Below the pieces are notes generated by a model. It did no database searches and had not been told where the DNA came from. It worked only from the letters and a program-made list of their open reading frames with translations. A program made the position numbers and the translations under genes. Of a stretch of 64,000 nt of DNA, positions 36,961 to 47,523 are shown piece after piece. Each line of letters opens with the position of its first letter. The stretch's first letter is position 1. The stretch comes from Pontederia crassipes (taxonomy: Eukaryota > Streptophyta > Magnoliopsida > Commelinales > Pontederiaceae), in the NCBI GenBank assembly GCA_030549335.1, contig CM060183.1, positions 35,896,768 to 35,960,767 of the forward strand, written 5' to 3'.

Positions 36961-38808
36961 ATAACACATGAAGAGAAAGAGGGAGGGTGGGTGTACCAGC
37001 AGAGGCAGACGACTGCAGGAGGTCAGCGAGTGAAGGATGTTGACGATGGCTGCATGGATGAACAGCACAAGCAGGGGCATCCTTAGATAGCGAACAGTGA
37101 GGTTGCACATACAACGGAAAGACATGGCCAGCCACAATGCCACATACACAGAGAGGGAGGGTGGAAGAGTGTACCAGACTCTCAGCCGTGGTGGCGAAAA
37201 GTGCAAGGAAGGGGAAGTGAATCCTGGCAGACGATCGGCGAGAGTTGGAGCAACGGCGTCACGATGGCGAGAGTTATAGCAGCGGACGATTAATGCATCT
37301 GCGTTTTGGAAGAAAAAGGGGGCAGGGCAATCACGTGGCGTCTCACGTGGGTGAATGAGTGGGTGAAGAAAAAAAAGCGAAGAAGCAATTCCACCATTTT
37401 TACGTTTCGAGACAATTCCACCATGTTTCATAAACGAACATGACAGAAATAGAGATTGTTACCTTTTGTACTATTTTTCACTACTATGTATTCCAAGTAT
37501 TCACATGTACAGGGGTGATGCATAGGCATGGCAGCTATTGACTCGTCTGAGAAATTAAGGAAAAAGAAGCTGTTGATCGACTCAATGCTTTCATTTGTAC
37601 TAAAAACTTTTGCTAAATATTAAGATTTGCCCTCATTTTTCCCCTTAGGAAGTAATTAAAAAAATTAAATTATTTTATTTAAAATTCTTAAAATACATGT
37701 AATTTTAATTATTCTGATAATCTTGGTATCTGGTCAATTAAATTTTTTATTTTAAATATTTTATTAACAAATAAATATCATGTAAACTTCATCTTCTTTA
37801 TTATTTGAATTTTTTACAAATAATTCTTAATTTTACCTCATATTTTTTAAACATATTCACTTTTTAATTTTTGTTCTTTCTTTATAATAATATGCGATTA
37901 AAATTTGAAATAATTTTTAGGAATATTTTGATAATTTATCCTTTGTCTATTTTGACTATGTAATGTAATGTGATATTATTGATAATTTCAGTAGTGATAA
38001 TTTATATAAGTAATGATCTGAATTATCAATTAGAAACTACTCCTTATAAATTGGTATACAAAATTAAACTTTTTAATATGGCCAACAAGATTATGGCATG
38101 TTGATTTAACGTGTAATTTTCTTTATTATATTTTTAATAAATATTTCCATTGGGACATCGTTAACTCATCCTCCAAATATGAGTTGGGACACATCCTTCA
38201 AAAGTCAGAAGTAAATTAATTGCCAAGGCAATTTTATGTGTTGCAAAACACTTTTGTACAAAACTACAAATAAGAAATTTGTTAGCGAGGATACAAGGGC
38301 CGGTACAACTTTCATGGGCCTTAACTAATGGGCCATAGTCAGTAATGGTGAGGCAGAGCAGAGCCGTCTTAGGGTTTTTGAAGTGTTATAAGATGTTCTA
38401 GGGTTTGCCCGGTCTGTCCTTTGGCTCCACGGCTCCCGGTGAACGCAGACGTGATTTGGACCCCGTTTGCCGTCACATCGCCGGTGAGGTAAGGACGCAC
38501 TTCATGCCGATCTGTCTCCGTTATTGTTGTGTTGATCCCATTCGTATTTGATTGCTAAAGATAGTTCATATCTTTCAATTTTTATCCATTTATCAGTTTT
38601 TTTATTTGTTGAATAGTCCAGGCTCGAATTTGTGTTGCATCGTGATATGTTGTCTTTCACTGTTACGCTTCATGTTGTAAAGAGTTTTAGTTCCTCATTT
38701 GGTCGTCAAGTGAATCATAGATCTTTGTTGTTTGCAGAAGAGAATGTTCATGATATTGTTTACCAATTACACGAGTTTAATTTTTTCTCCCCAAAGTTTC
38801 AAACTTTG
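36594..38808 (-). repeat. Right arm of the large inverted repeat
   Basis: About 2.2 kb, reverse-complementary to 33500-36560. The inner ends face each other across a 33-bp spacer (36561-36593): AATGTAAGATTAAGT on the left and ACTTAATCTTACATT on the right. The outer end lies in the RPL28 5'UTR intron, at AAACTTTG (38801-38808). The inner third carries degenerate repeats of a GAGGTTC...CACATACAAAGAAAG unit. Confidence 0.9.
38310..38488 (+). promoter_or_regulatory. RPL28 promoter elements and 5'UTR exon
   Basis: Contains ATGGGCCTT and ATGGGCCATAG (about 38315-38337), which match site II/TCP motifs. It also has two AGGGTTT telo-box motifs (about 38371 and 38399), a pair typical of plant ribosomal-protein promoters. 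The leader exon ends at the donor GTAAGG (38489), and a leader intron runs to AG at 38871-38872. A near-identical inverted copy of this block lies at about 33830-34060 in the left arm. Confidence 0.7.
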
Positions 38809-38877
38809 CAACTAGAATCGTTTGCGACTTAATCGATTGCTAAGATCTGGACTGTCGTGACACGCTTTGCAGTCAAG

Positions 38878-40354
38878 ATGGCCACAGTTCCTGGACCGCT
38901 TATTTGGGAGATAGTGAAGAAAAATAATTCATTTCTGGTCAAGCAGTTTGGGAATGGTAATGCCAAGGTGCAGTTCAGCAAGGAGCCTAACAACCTCTAC
39001 AATGTGCACTCCTACAAACACTCTGGTAATATTACACCATCACTTACGGCTCCTTTCATGCGTCTGGTTGTTCTTTCTATGAGTTATGTGTTCTGATGGG
39101 AGTGAAATGTATGTAGGATTGGCAAACAAGAAGACTGTAACTATTCAGCCGGCAGGTAAGGATCTATCTGTGGTTCTCACTACGACAAAGACAAAGAAGC
39201 AGAACAAACCTAGCAACTTGCACAACAAGACAGTCTTCTCGAAGAAGGAATTCCACAAGATGGCGAAGGCTGTTAAGAGTCAGGTACTTGTCTATCTGAC
39301 TTGTAAAAGACTGCTCTAACCTTGGTCATTTCATTCAGATTCTTTTATTAGTAATGATAATTTCATTACGGCATTTAGTTTTTCATCTTCTGAATGATAC
39401 ATTGTTCAAATGAGTTATTTGGCATTCAACGATCTCGCAGCTCTTTCCTTTTTTTTGAGGGGAAAAAGGATGCTCACCAAAATTTATTCTCGCAACTCTT
39501 TTCTTCTTATGATAGTAGCAGCATTGTATTGCTTTACATTTCGATGGAAGTCTACCTTTTCTCTTATACAACAACAACAAAGCCTTATCCCACTACCTTT
39601 TCTCTTATGTGGAGGAATAATTCTACTTTGAAAAGTCTATGATTAGCTGTTAACATGTAAGAAGACCCTTTCAGCTGATCGGTTCTTCGATGAGATATTC
39701 TTGTTCCGCTTGGCTTCTGAGCTTTTCAATCTCTCTCAAGTCTCTAGTTTCTCATGGGTCATGATGATGTTATGTATTCCTTTTTTAGTAGTTTATGTTT
39801 GAATTAATCCGTCTAGAATCACTTGATTCCGTATTGAGCATGCACATCAATGCATGTTTTCATGTATAACTTGGTGGATACAAAGTCCTTTGAGTATTGC
39901 ATGGTTTTGGTTTTCAACTTACTTTTTGAATTTTATTAACTGCTCCTGCGATGATCAAGATGAGTCAATTTTCTTGACTTGCAAATCAATTTGTTTTTTT
40001 TCTTTTGTGAAACATATTTTGATTGGCAACTTTGTTGGTATGTAGTTTTGTTTCGGTTACATACTATGGTGTAGTTTCCTTTTATGGTTCTGTGGAGGAA
40101 TAAGGTTAAATTAAATATGATAATGCATCAGAGAGGACTTTGTAGGTCGGCCATTCAAACTAGTGTTGTATTATGTCCGAAACTACAACTTCTATTTGTC
40201 TCTCAAATTCGATTGCATCATATTGCAGGTGACTGACAACTACTACAGGCCGGATCTTACCAAAGCAGCTCTTGCTCGGCTTAGTGCAGTGCACCGCAGT
40301 CTAAAGGTTTCCAAGTCTGGCGTGAAGAAGAGGAACAGGCAAGCTCAGAAGTGA
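38878..40354 (+). CDS. RPL28: 60S ribosomal protein L28 (eL28)
   Basis: A structural protein of the cytosolic large ribosomal subunit. Coding exons 38878-39025, 39117-39283 and 40229-40354 join in phase to give 146 residues, a normal eL28 length. Recognisable stretches are [58 protein letters not shown] and [21 protein letters not shown]. The tail is Lys/Arg-rich. An intron in the 5'UTR (38489-38872) precedes the ATG, as in many plant ribosomal-protein genes. Intron 39284-40228 carries a 25-bp LINE tail. The gene is head-to-head with the RWD gene, and its promoter is part of the inverted repeat. Confidence 0.95.
39568..39592 (-). mobile_element. 25-bp LINE tail in an RPL28 intron
   Basis: Only ACAACAACAACAAAGCC plus TTATCCCA, the extreme 3' end of the LINE family (minus orientation). 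A perfect 16-bp target-site duplication CTACCTTTTCTCTTAT lies at 39552-39567 and 39593-39608, so this is an independent insertion and not a coincidental match. Confidence 0.9.
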
Positions 40355-40869
40355 GATCATACCACACATGATCTGTGCTCATCTTATTAGTTCTCCAGCT
40401 GATTGTACCTTCAATTTTCCAAATTTTAGATTATTCAATGGCTATAATGGTTTTTGTTCGTCTGGATTGTGAACTATAAGAATGTAGTTTAATTTTGGAT
40501 TTACCTAAACTTGGCACTATTTCCCTGCTTTTATCAAGATTTCAACTTAATGGCTTTGGTTTCCAGCTTTGGTTCTCAAATTGTTCAACCGAACTAATTC
40601 TCTTTTTATGAAACATCACAATTAGATGTTTTATTTATTCAAGCCTGATGTCAGCAAACTTGTTGAATGATTGATATTTTAATTCTTTGTTAGAGTTAGT
40701 TTGGAGGTGAATAATTCTTTTAAAAAAAAATTTACTGCAACTTTGCCATGCTAGAATAATGGAGAAGAAAAGACGTGCTAGAATAATGTCACATGAATCG
40801 GTCGGCATAAATCTCTTTGTAGTATTTCTTTTTAGGAGGTTTAGTCCATAAGTACTCTATCTTTCAAGA

Positions 40870-41458
40870 ACCCCAAACCAGCAGCCGGCATCATTAAATC
40901 ACCAAAGAACTCTAAGCTGATTGGAAAGTAATTTTGCCACCATCAGATTCCCAAGGAGCAACAAATTGATGTTTGCTTCTATCTCTTGAAGGTGGTGCTT
41001 TATTCTTTTTTTTTTATAATGACTCATAGAACTAGTCGAAGTATTGTAGGATAATTACCGAGTATAATTACGGCGTTCAGCAAATTGGAATTTGCACAAA
41101 AGCATTTACCAAGTCACAAACTTGCAAGAACTTGCTTATTGGTGATACTTACTAATGACCTCAAGAACTAAAAGTTTGATGTGCGCATTTATAAACCTCG
41201 CAGTGTTTATAAAGGCCATATGAAACTAAACTAAAATCTTCAAGGCGATCCTGACTTTTCCTCAATAACTTTTATGTCAGCAGGAAATCAAAATGATATA
41301 GCTTCCTTTCTCCCTCCTAATGGCATGTCACTGCCCAAGTCTGAGCAAGGGTTGCCAAAGACCCTTTTTTTGTTTTGTGCAGTGAAGAATATGCTCTTGA
41401 AAAGCGTTATAAACCTTCTAATTTTCCTCTCATAGAAATTACACCTGATGAAGAATAG
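40870..41458. other. Coding-like remnants of unknown origin
   Basis: Two short stretches read like protein but match nothing I recognise. On the minus strand, about 40915-41005 reads DRSKHQFVAPWESDGGKITF before a stop. On the plus strand, 41244-41370 reads SSITFMSAGNQNDIASFLPP. At 41384-41458, EEYALEKRYKPSNFPLIEI ends in TAG after a splice-like TTTGTGCAG. The frames do not join cleanly, so these may be decayed exons of a lost gene or chance. Confidence 0.25.
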
Positions 41459-43049
41459 TTAGAAATATTCTTATATTTATGACAAATCTGTTGTTGACTT
41501 GTTGATCTTAAACTGTCTGTACAACAAATACTTTCCTTTAGTTTTCAAATCAATAATTGGGACATCATATGTTGCAACAGTCTTTGTCGACAAATCAGCC
41601 TTTAATTTTTGACCTCCAAGTCACTAAACATTTTTATCCTTTCTTGCTTGTTTGGATGTTATGATTCAATGTAATTTAATTTTTATTTAGTTATTAAGAA
41701 CTTTATAAAAATTTCGCGTTGATGTTTAGATCCAAGTTCTCGATAAAGGCGAGAAACACGACATTAAAATTAATTGGCCTGACATAAAGCTGAGACAAAA
41801 AAAAAACTTGATGCTCAATACAAAAAAAAAATGATGCGCGATCAAAACTGATGAATTCTTGAGAGAATTCAAGTTCTCGATTTTTTTTTTAAAAAGTGAG
41901 GGTTAATCGGAATTAGAACTTTGATGAATCTAAATCCCATTCCACCGGTATCCAAACGCAGGAACTTTTGGCTCAGTCAACCACCGTGCAAGCAAAATGG
42001 AAAAATGATCATTACCTACCTCTACGGCCAACAATATAACTCAAACCCTAGGCTAGGTTTAAAAACGAACCGTGGTTGCTCATAAGTTCTTAATTTTTGC
42101 TGGCTTGTATCCTTTTTTTTAGGTTCATTACGATTCTTAGTGGTTGGAACTTCCAGTTATCTTGGTAGGAATTTGATTCTCGGTGCATAATTGAATTGAC
42201 ATATTAGTTCGAGATGTGTTTGGATGGAGTGAAAGAAAAATTAATATGAGAGAAAAAAATTGGTGTGATAATAAATTTTTGATGGATTTTGAATTAAAAA
42301 TAATTATTATAATTATAAAATATAATTTTATATATTTAAAACATATATTATTTACTTATAAAAATCATTTTTAATTAATTATATTTAATAAAATATTAAA
42401 TTTGTTAATGAAATAATAAGTAATAAATATTATTATATTAATTCTTTATTTAAATTATTTATATTTATTAAATAATTTATTTTGTGAAAGATATGGTGTG
42501 AGAGAAAAGAAAAAGAAAACAAATTTAAGTAAACTGTCACATCAAAACAAAAAAAAGGAACAACTCTCGATTCCATCAATTTTGTTCCCGCACTGGAACT
42601 CAGTTCCGGACGAGTGTTTGACAGAATCAAGCGAAACAAGGGCGCGGTTCCGCCCTGGTTTCGCAAACAAAGACCTCCCTAAAATCAAAGTTAGTGAGTC
42701 ATTCAGAGCTAGTAGTCTATTCTTAAAATCATCACTTGATCAGGAGAATGTCGTTATGCTCTTTACTCTGACTCCGAATTAATCAAGTACTAGTAGTTCA
42801 AGAATCTCGAGTGTGTATATATATAGTTACACTATCATTTAATTTTATTTTGTAACTAAACTGTTATTCATCTTTTAACTTGTTTCATTAAATGTCCCTT
42901 CAATCGAGAATAACCAAATTTTCAATCGTTTCATTGATATGACACATTATTTTAAAATAAAAAATTATATAAAATACTAAAATTAATATATATAAAATAA
43001 AAAGGGGCGGCGCACTCCCTCTTCCTCTTCCTCTCCCTCCGCCGACATC

Positions 43050-43111
43050 GGGGGGTGGGGGGGGGGGTGTGTGACTCACCAGAGGGGGGGAGGGGGGGGG
43101 GGGGGGGGGGG
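43050..43111 (+). repeat. G-rich homopolymer zone
   Basis: Several G-runs, the longest 20 bases (43092-43111), separated by short breaks. Possible quadruplex-forming DNA or a homopolymer artefact. Confidence 0.85.
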
Positions 43112-43140
43112 CACCCCCTCTTTTTTTTATATATTTGAAT

Positions 43141-43180
43141 ACAACAACAACAAAGCCTTATCCCACTAGGTAGGGTCGGC
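43141..43180 (-). mobile_element. 40-bp LINE tail insertion, intergenic
   Basis: Begins ACAACAACAACAAAGCC and reads through GGTAGGGTCGGC. Flanking T-rich TTTATATTTGAAT-like sequence repeats on both sides (left copy with one extra TA), consistent with a target-site duplication of about 18 bp. Confidence 0.85.
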
Positions 43181-43979
43181 TTTTTTTTTATATTTGAATA
43201 TTTTATATAATTTTTTTAAAATAATATGTCATATAAACGAAACGATCAAGAAATTAATTATCGATTGAAAGGGTTTGAAGGGTAGGAAAAACATAAGTGA
43301 CATTTATCCAAAAATTCCCCTAGGGATCAAACTGCAACTATCCAATTAAAATTACTCCATCGTAGAAGTTTCGGAATTTCGCTTTGAAGACAAGTTTTGG
43401 AATGTAGCTGGATTATTTATTGTCACTGTTTCGATTGACTTACCGCGACTTTAGCTTATTCGATTCAGTTGTGGTCCTAACATTGCGCAATCTAATTTCA
43501 TTCATGTATTAAAAGCACAGTTAATTTTTTTTGACTTATTCAACCCGTAGCAATGCATTTCTAGAATAATTACAACTTAAATATATCGTCTAAGATAAGA
43601 GAGTTGGAGTTTTGAACTGAAAATTTTTCTTTACGTTTTTTTTTTCTGGGCCTCCGGGAAACAATCAACACAGTGAATGTATACGGAAATAGATTGATAT
43701 TGTGACCACTTGCCTGCATAATTATCGGATGTTGCAACTTACTCAGACACGATGCTTCTTGGTCGGAGGGCCGTGCCCTAAATGAATGATAGAGAAAATC
43801 CAATTATAATTGTTTGTTATTCTCCAGCAATTTCATAGTTTGGTAGTGAGAAATATTGCGCACAACAATACATGCTAATTATAATATACACAGGACCAAG
43901 CATATAAATCCATGAGCCAGTGAATTTTGTATTGGTACAACAACCGCTCGTTTGCTGCCCAGCACATATTGGAGCTGCG

Positions 43980-46020
43980 TTAAGAGCAGCAGCTGCTTTT
44001 CTGTCCAACAGGTTGGCCACTAATGTGCACTGTGGCAGGCTTGCTGGTGTTCGCAGCTGGCTGACTTGCCATCCTACGAGAATTTCAGCAAGGGGTCAAT
44101 TTTCGTGTTGCCTAAACGAATCCATTCAAAGATAAAGAGAAAAAAAGGATACTGGATGCTAGCACTGGTCATCTCAAATTTACCTGTTCTTGATCTCCGA
44201 AGCCATGGTCATAAACGCCCTTTCTACGTTGGTGGAGTCCTTGGCACTTGTCTCCAGAAATGGTATTCCTATCTCATCAGCGAAGGCCTTGAGTTGCAAA
44301 CCAGATGTTGTCAAGAGTATTTAGTTTGCATTAGTTCAATATCCTGAAGACACAAACATTTGGCTTCTACCTTCATCCAGAAAGTTGGGATTTAAAATGC
44401 TTGTACCAATTACCTTTCCGGTTTCGTAGGACACTGCCCTGTTATCTGTGAGATCACATTTGTTGCCCACCAAGAGCTTGTTGACATTGTCGCTTGCATA
44501 CCTATCGATCTCCTTTAACCATTGCTTAACATTGTTGAAGCTATCTTGGTCAGTTACATCATAAACAACCTAGCAAGCACAAACCATTAGTCCAAAGTGC
44601 ACATTTTTTTTTCAGTTATCATGCATAACAAAAGTGACATATCCAAAAATGTCTCACAATTATCCCATGAGCACCACGGTAGTAGCTACTTGTGATAGTC
44701 CTGAAACGTTCCTGTCCAGCAGTGTCCCACTATACAAAGCACAGTAACAATATGAGCACACATCAATTTAATGAAGTTGACTAGACGAAGAAAGTAAGGA
44801 GTGCTTACAATTTGAAGCTTTATGGTTTTCCCGTCCTGCTCAACAGTGCGGATTTTCTAATTACAAAGAAAAGACATCTTATTAACCTAGGGCATTAAGG
44901 TAAAGACTCTTTTAGCCTTTTCTCCCATCTTGTAAGTATAAAATATCTAGATACTTACGAAGTCTACACCAATTGTACTGATATAACTCTCCAAATAGGA
45001 ATCATCCTACAAAAGGTAAAAAATATGAGAAGAGAGAATAAGCCAAACTCCCATTGCATCAAAGAAGGAATGTATACAAACAGTTGCTAAAAGAGACTCA
45101 GTGCTTAAGACAAACGCATAGAGACATAAAAAGGTTAGGAGTAAAATAGATTATAGACGGAAACTACATGTTAAAAGTAGAAAGTCTGAACTGTTCATAG
45201 TTTGATGAAGATATTAAAAAAGATTCCAGCAGCCTACAGAAGATACTCACTGCAAATCTCAAAAGGAGACATGATTTTCCAACTCCAGAATCTCCAATAA
45301 GTAGAAGCTTGAAAAGGTAATCACTGCAAAAAAAAGAAAAAAAAAACAACTCAGTAGCCTTGTCCCCAACTTAGTTACCACCATTCAGGGTGACAATAAA
45401 ATGACTGCCTATATGAATGATCCTTATCATAATTCATGTTATGCTAAATTATAGGATGAGCAACGTATAGAAAGGTCAGTACTCATGTTCCTAGCTTGGT
45501 TACCACCATTCGAGGGGGCAAAATGACTGCCCATTGAACAATCCTTATAGTCACTCATCTTATGTTAAATTTGATATAGGATGAAAAAAATAGAACAAAA
45601 TTTATCCAGTGCGTCTACTTTCACATGGTAACCACTCAATTCCAACAGCTACAAATAAAGGCTTGAGAGTTGAGACCTTATCTTTCCATATTACATAGTA
45701 GACCTAAGTTTACACATTAATCCGGCACTCAGAAATTTTCGCATGACTGTACACCGACATTTCTTGCAGCTCTTCAAATTATTTCTACAAGATAGATTTA
45801 CATACAAATGGTACAGCTAGAAGGTTTTTAAACAGGTGGTGCATCCATTTAACGTTTCACATCAAATAAAGAATTTAACTCAAACTCCAGGCCTCAAAAT
45901 CTCGGAACACGTTAAAATTCAAGACCTAAATCCCTCGTACAAACCAGCAATTCGACAGGCGATCAAGCAAACCCTAAGTAATCGATACGTGAGGGCATGC
46001 GCTTACTATTCAGGATTCAT
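43980..46020 (-). CDS. RABD2: Rab GTPase, RabD (Rab1/Ypt1) class
   Basis: A small GTPase for ER-to-Golgi traffic, by family. Minus-strand exons: 46007-46020, 45251-45323, 44959-45006, 44809-44856, 44658-44729, 44414-44569, 44184-44287 and 43980-44073. They join in phase to 202 residues. The G-motifs are GDSGVGKS (15-22), the switch I effector region with TIGVDF (about 40-45), WDTAGQE (62-68), NKCD (121-124) and ETSAK (149-153). The C-terminus is KSSCCS, with the two adjacent cysteines used for geranylgeranylation. The first coding exon is just 14 bases (Met-Asn-Pro-Glu-Tyr), a typical Rab1 start. Intron 1 (45324-46006) contains a degenerate tandem duplication. The gene is head-to-head with the DapB gene. 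Subclass D2 rather than D1 is a judgement from the tail. Confidence 0.94.
45352..45590. repeat. Degenerate tandem duplication in RabD intron 1
   Basis: Two neighbouring copies of about 119 bp (about 45352-45470 and 45471-45590). They share TTACCACCATTC, AAAATGACTGCC and AATCCTTAT blocks, with substitutions and small gaps. Confidence 0.75.
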
Positions 46021-47523
46021 GGCGTACGGGGGCTTCTTCGCGAACCTAATCGGACCACGCCGGAGAGATGAGGGTCGAAGCTGGGCGGCGACCGGCGGCA
46101 CGCGCTCGTCTCCACCGGCGAGCGAAAGCGAGACGAGAAAGTTTTGAGGAGTCAACCGAGAAGTCCGAATACATATTTGGGTTAAACGCAGGGGGTGCGG
46201 CCCACGTGGGCCTCATGTTGGCACTTGGCACTTGGCAACACCCTCCAGTAAATTCCAGCCCGGACGATCCCTCATGTCATTTATTTATTATTTTTTTAAA
46301 ACATTAGTGTTAAATAAATAAATTCCAATTATGAAGCATAACTAATTATTATCCATAATACATATAATATATAAAATAAATTTTCAGGTATCTTAAGGAT
46401 ACCCCATTATACTTTTATCATCTTGTATAAATTTTACATCTCCTAAAAAAAATTCTGAAAAGGAGGAACCATCACAGCGAAGTAACTATGGCTAACAACT
46501 CTTTTAAGCTTGCTATCCAAATTAATTTACTAACAAGATTATCCTCTAACTTGTATTTTCCAATAAAACTTCTCAATTTGATCGATGTAATTATGTTATG
46601 TTATTAGGTTATTTTCTTCCAATAAAAATATAATTTGGACCGTTGAAATCGAATGGACGATCACGATTGCATCTTCCTGTGCAAAGTGGTCGATGGATCA
46701 TTGTCCCTTGGAATCGAATCCGACGGGTCAGATAAGTTTCCTCAGGAGGCTCCATTTCCCTACGTAATCGGAGAGTAAGACGAAGAAGTAATTGCAGCCC
46801 TGATCCAAAGTGCGGCGATTCTCGAACTCGAAGAGGAGAGAAGGCGAGCTGTGAGGTCGACGCCCCGGCCGCCGTAACAGCTCGTCACCCGTGGCTCTCT
46901 GGTAAACCATCTCAGGTTGTCACTTGTCTCCTTGTCATTTATCCCCTGCGCGTAGCCGTGCTCGTAAAAGTGCGCAGTGGCGCAGCGCGGGCAAGCAAAG
47001 TTACTGCCACGAAAGGTGAGAACACCATGGAGCATGGTGTCACTTTTTCGCATTGTCTCAGTGCATTTCTTCTTGTGTGTTTCTTGCGACTGGCTTTCTT
47101 AACACACGTCCTAATGTATTTAGATTGGTTAATAGGTTGTCATTAAGCTAATACTTGTTTTGATGTTTCTTTTCTATGTGCGTGTGGTGTATTTTTGCCA
47201 ATGTATGTGTTCTGTTAATCATTAACTCTGCCACATTCAGGGGGCGTGCCCAATTTGTCCTAAAATCAGGTTTGATTGTTCAGCTTATTATTATTATTTT
47301 GTCTGAGGCTCTGAGGTAAGCTAGTTGTTCTTTTCTCCCCAAATATTTCGGCATTGCTGCATCATCAACAAATTGGTTTATGTTCAATTTTTTGGTTATA
47401 CATTTATACTTTTTATTATTATTTCACCTTTGCTATCTGACTTAATCAGTTTGAGCTGAATAAATGTCCAGTTTAATTCTGATAAAAAATATTTCCATTC
47501 TTCTCCCAAGATAACACACTGCA
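46021..47523. other. Divergent intergenic region, RabD / DapB
   Basis: The left end (about 46021-46230) is GC-rich and is probably the RabD leader and core promoter. About 46250-46700 is AT-rich. About 46740-47050 is again GC-richer, with open frames but no recognised family, and contains a short inverted repeat, ACACCATGGAGCATGGTGT, near 47020. The right end should carry the DapB promoter. No gene is called. Confidence 0.5.

Larger units (their letters stand above)
40355..43979. other. Intergenic region between RPL28 and RabD
   Basis: Convergent region with the RPL28 3'UTR on the left and the RabD 3'UTR on the right. It holds weak coding-like remnants (40870-41460), AT-rich DNA (42230-42480), a poly(G) zone (43050-43111) and a LINE tail (43141-43180). 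No intact gene is seen. Confidence 0.55.

Noticed and set aside
33500..38808. The palindrome as a simple read-chimera artefact
   Set aside because: The arms differ by substitutions, small indels and a 750-bp one-sided segment, which a fold-back artefact would not produce. Long-read confirmation would still be decisive.
46760..47053. 97-residue minus-strand frame with Cys and His residues (CPRCATAHFYEHG)
   Set aside because: Briefly looked like a zinc-binding peptide, but there is no family match, no promoter logic and no splice support.
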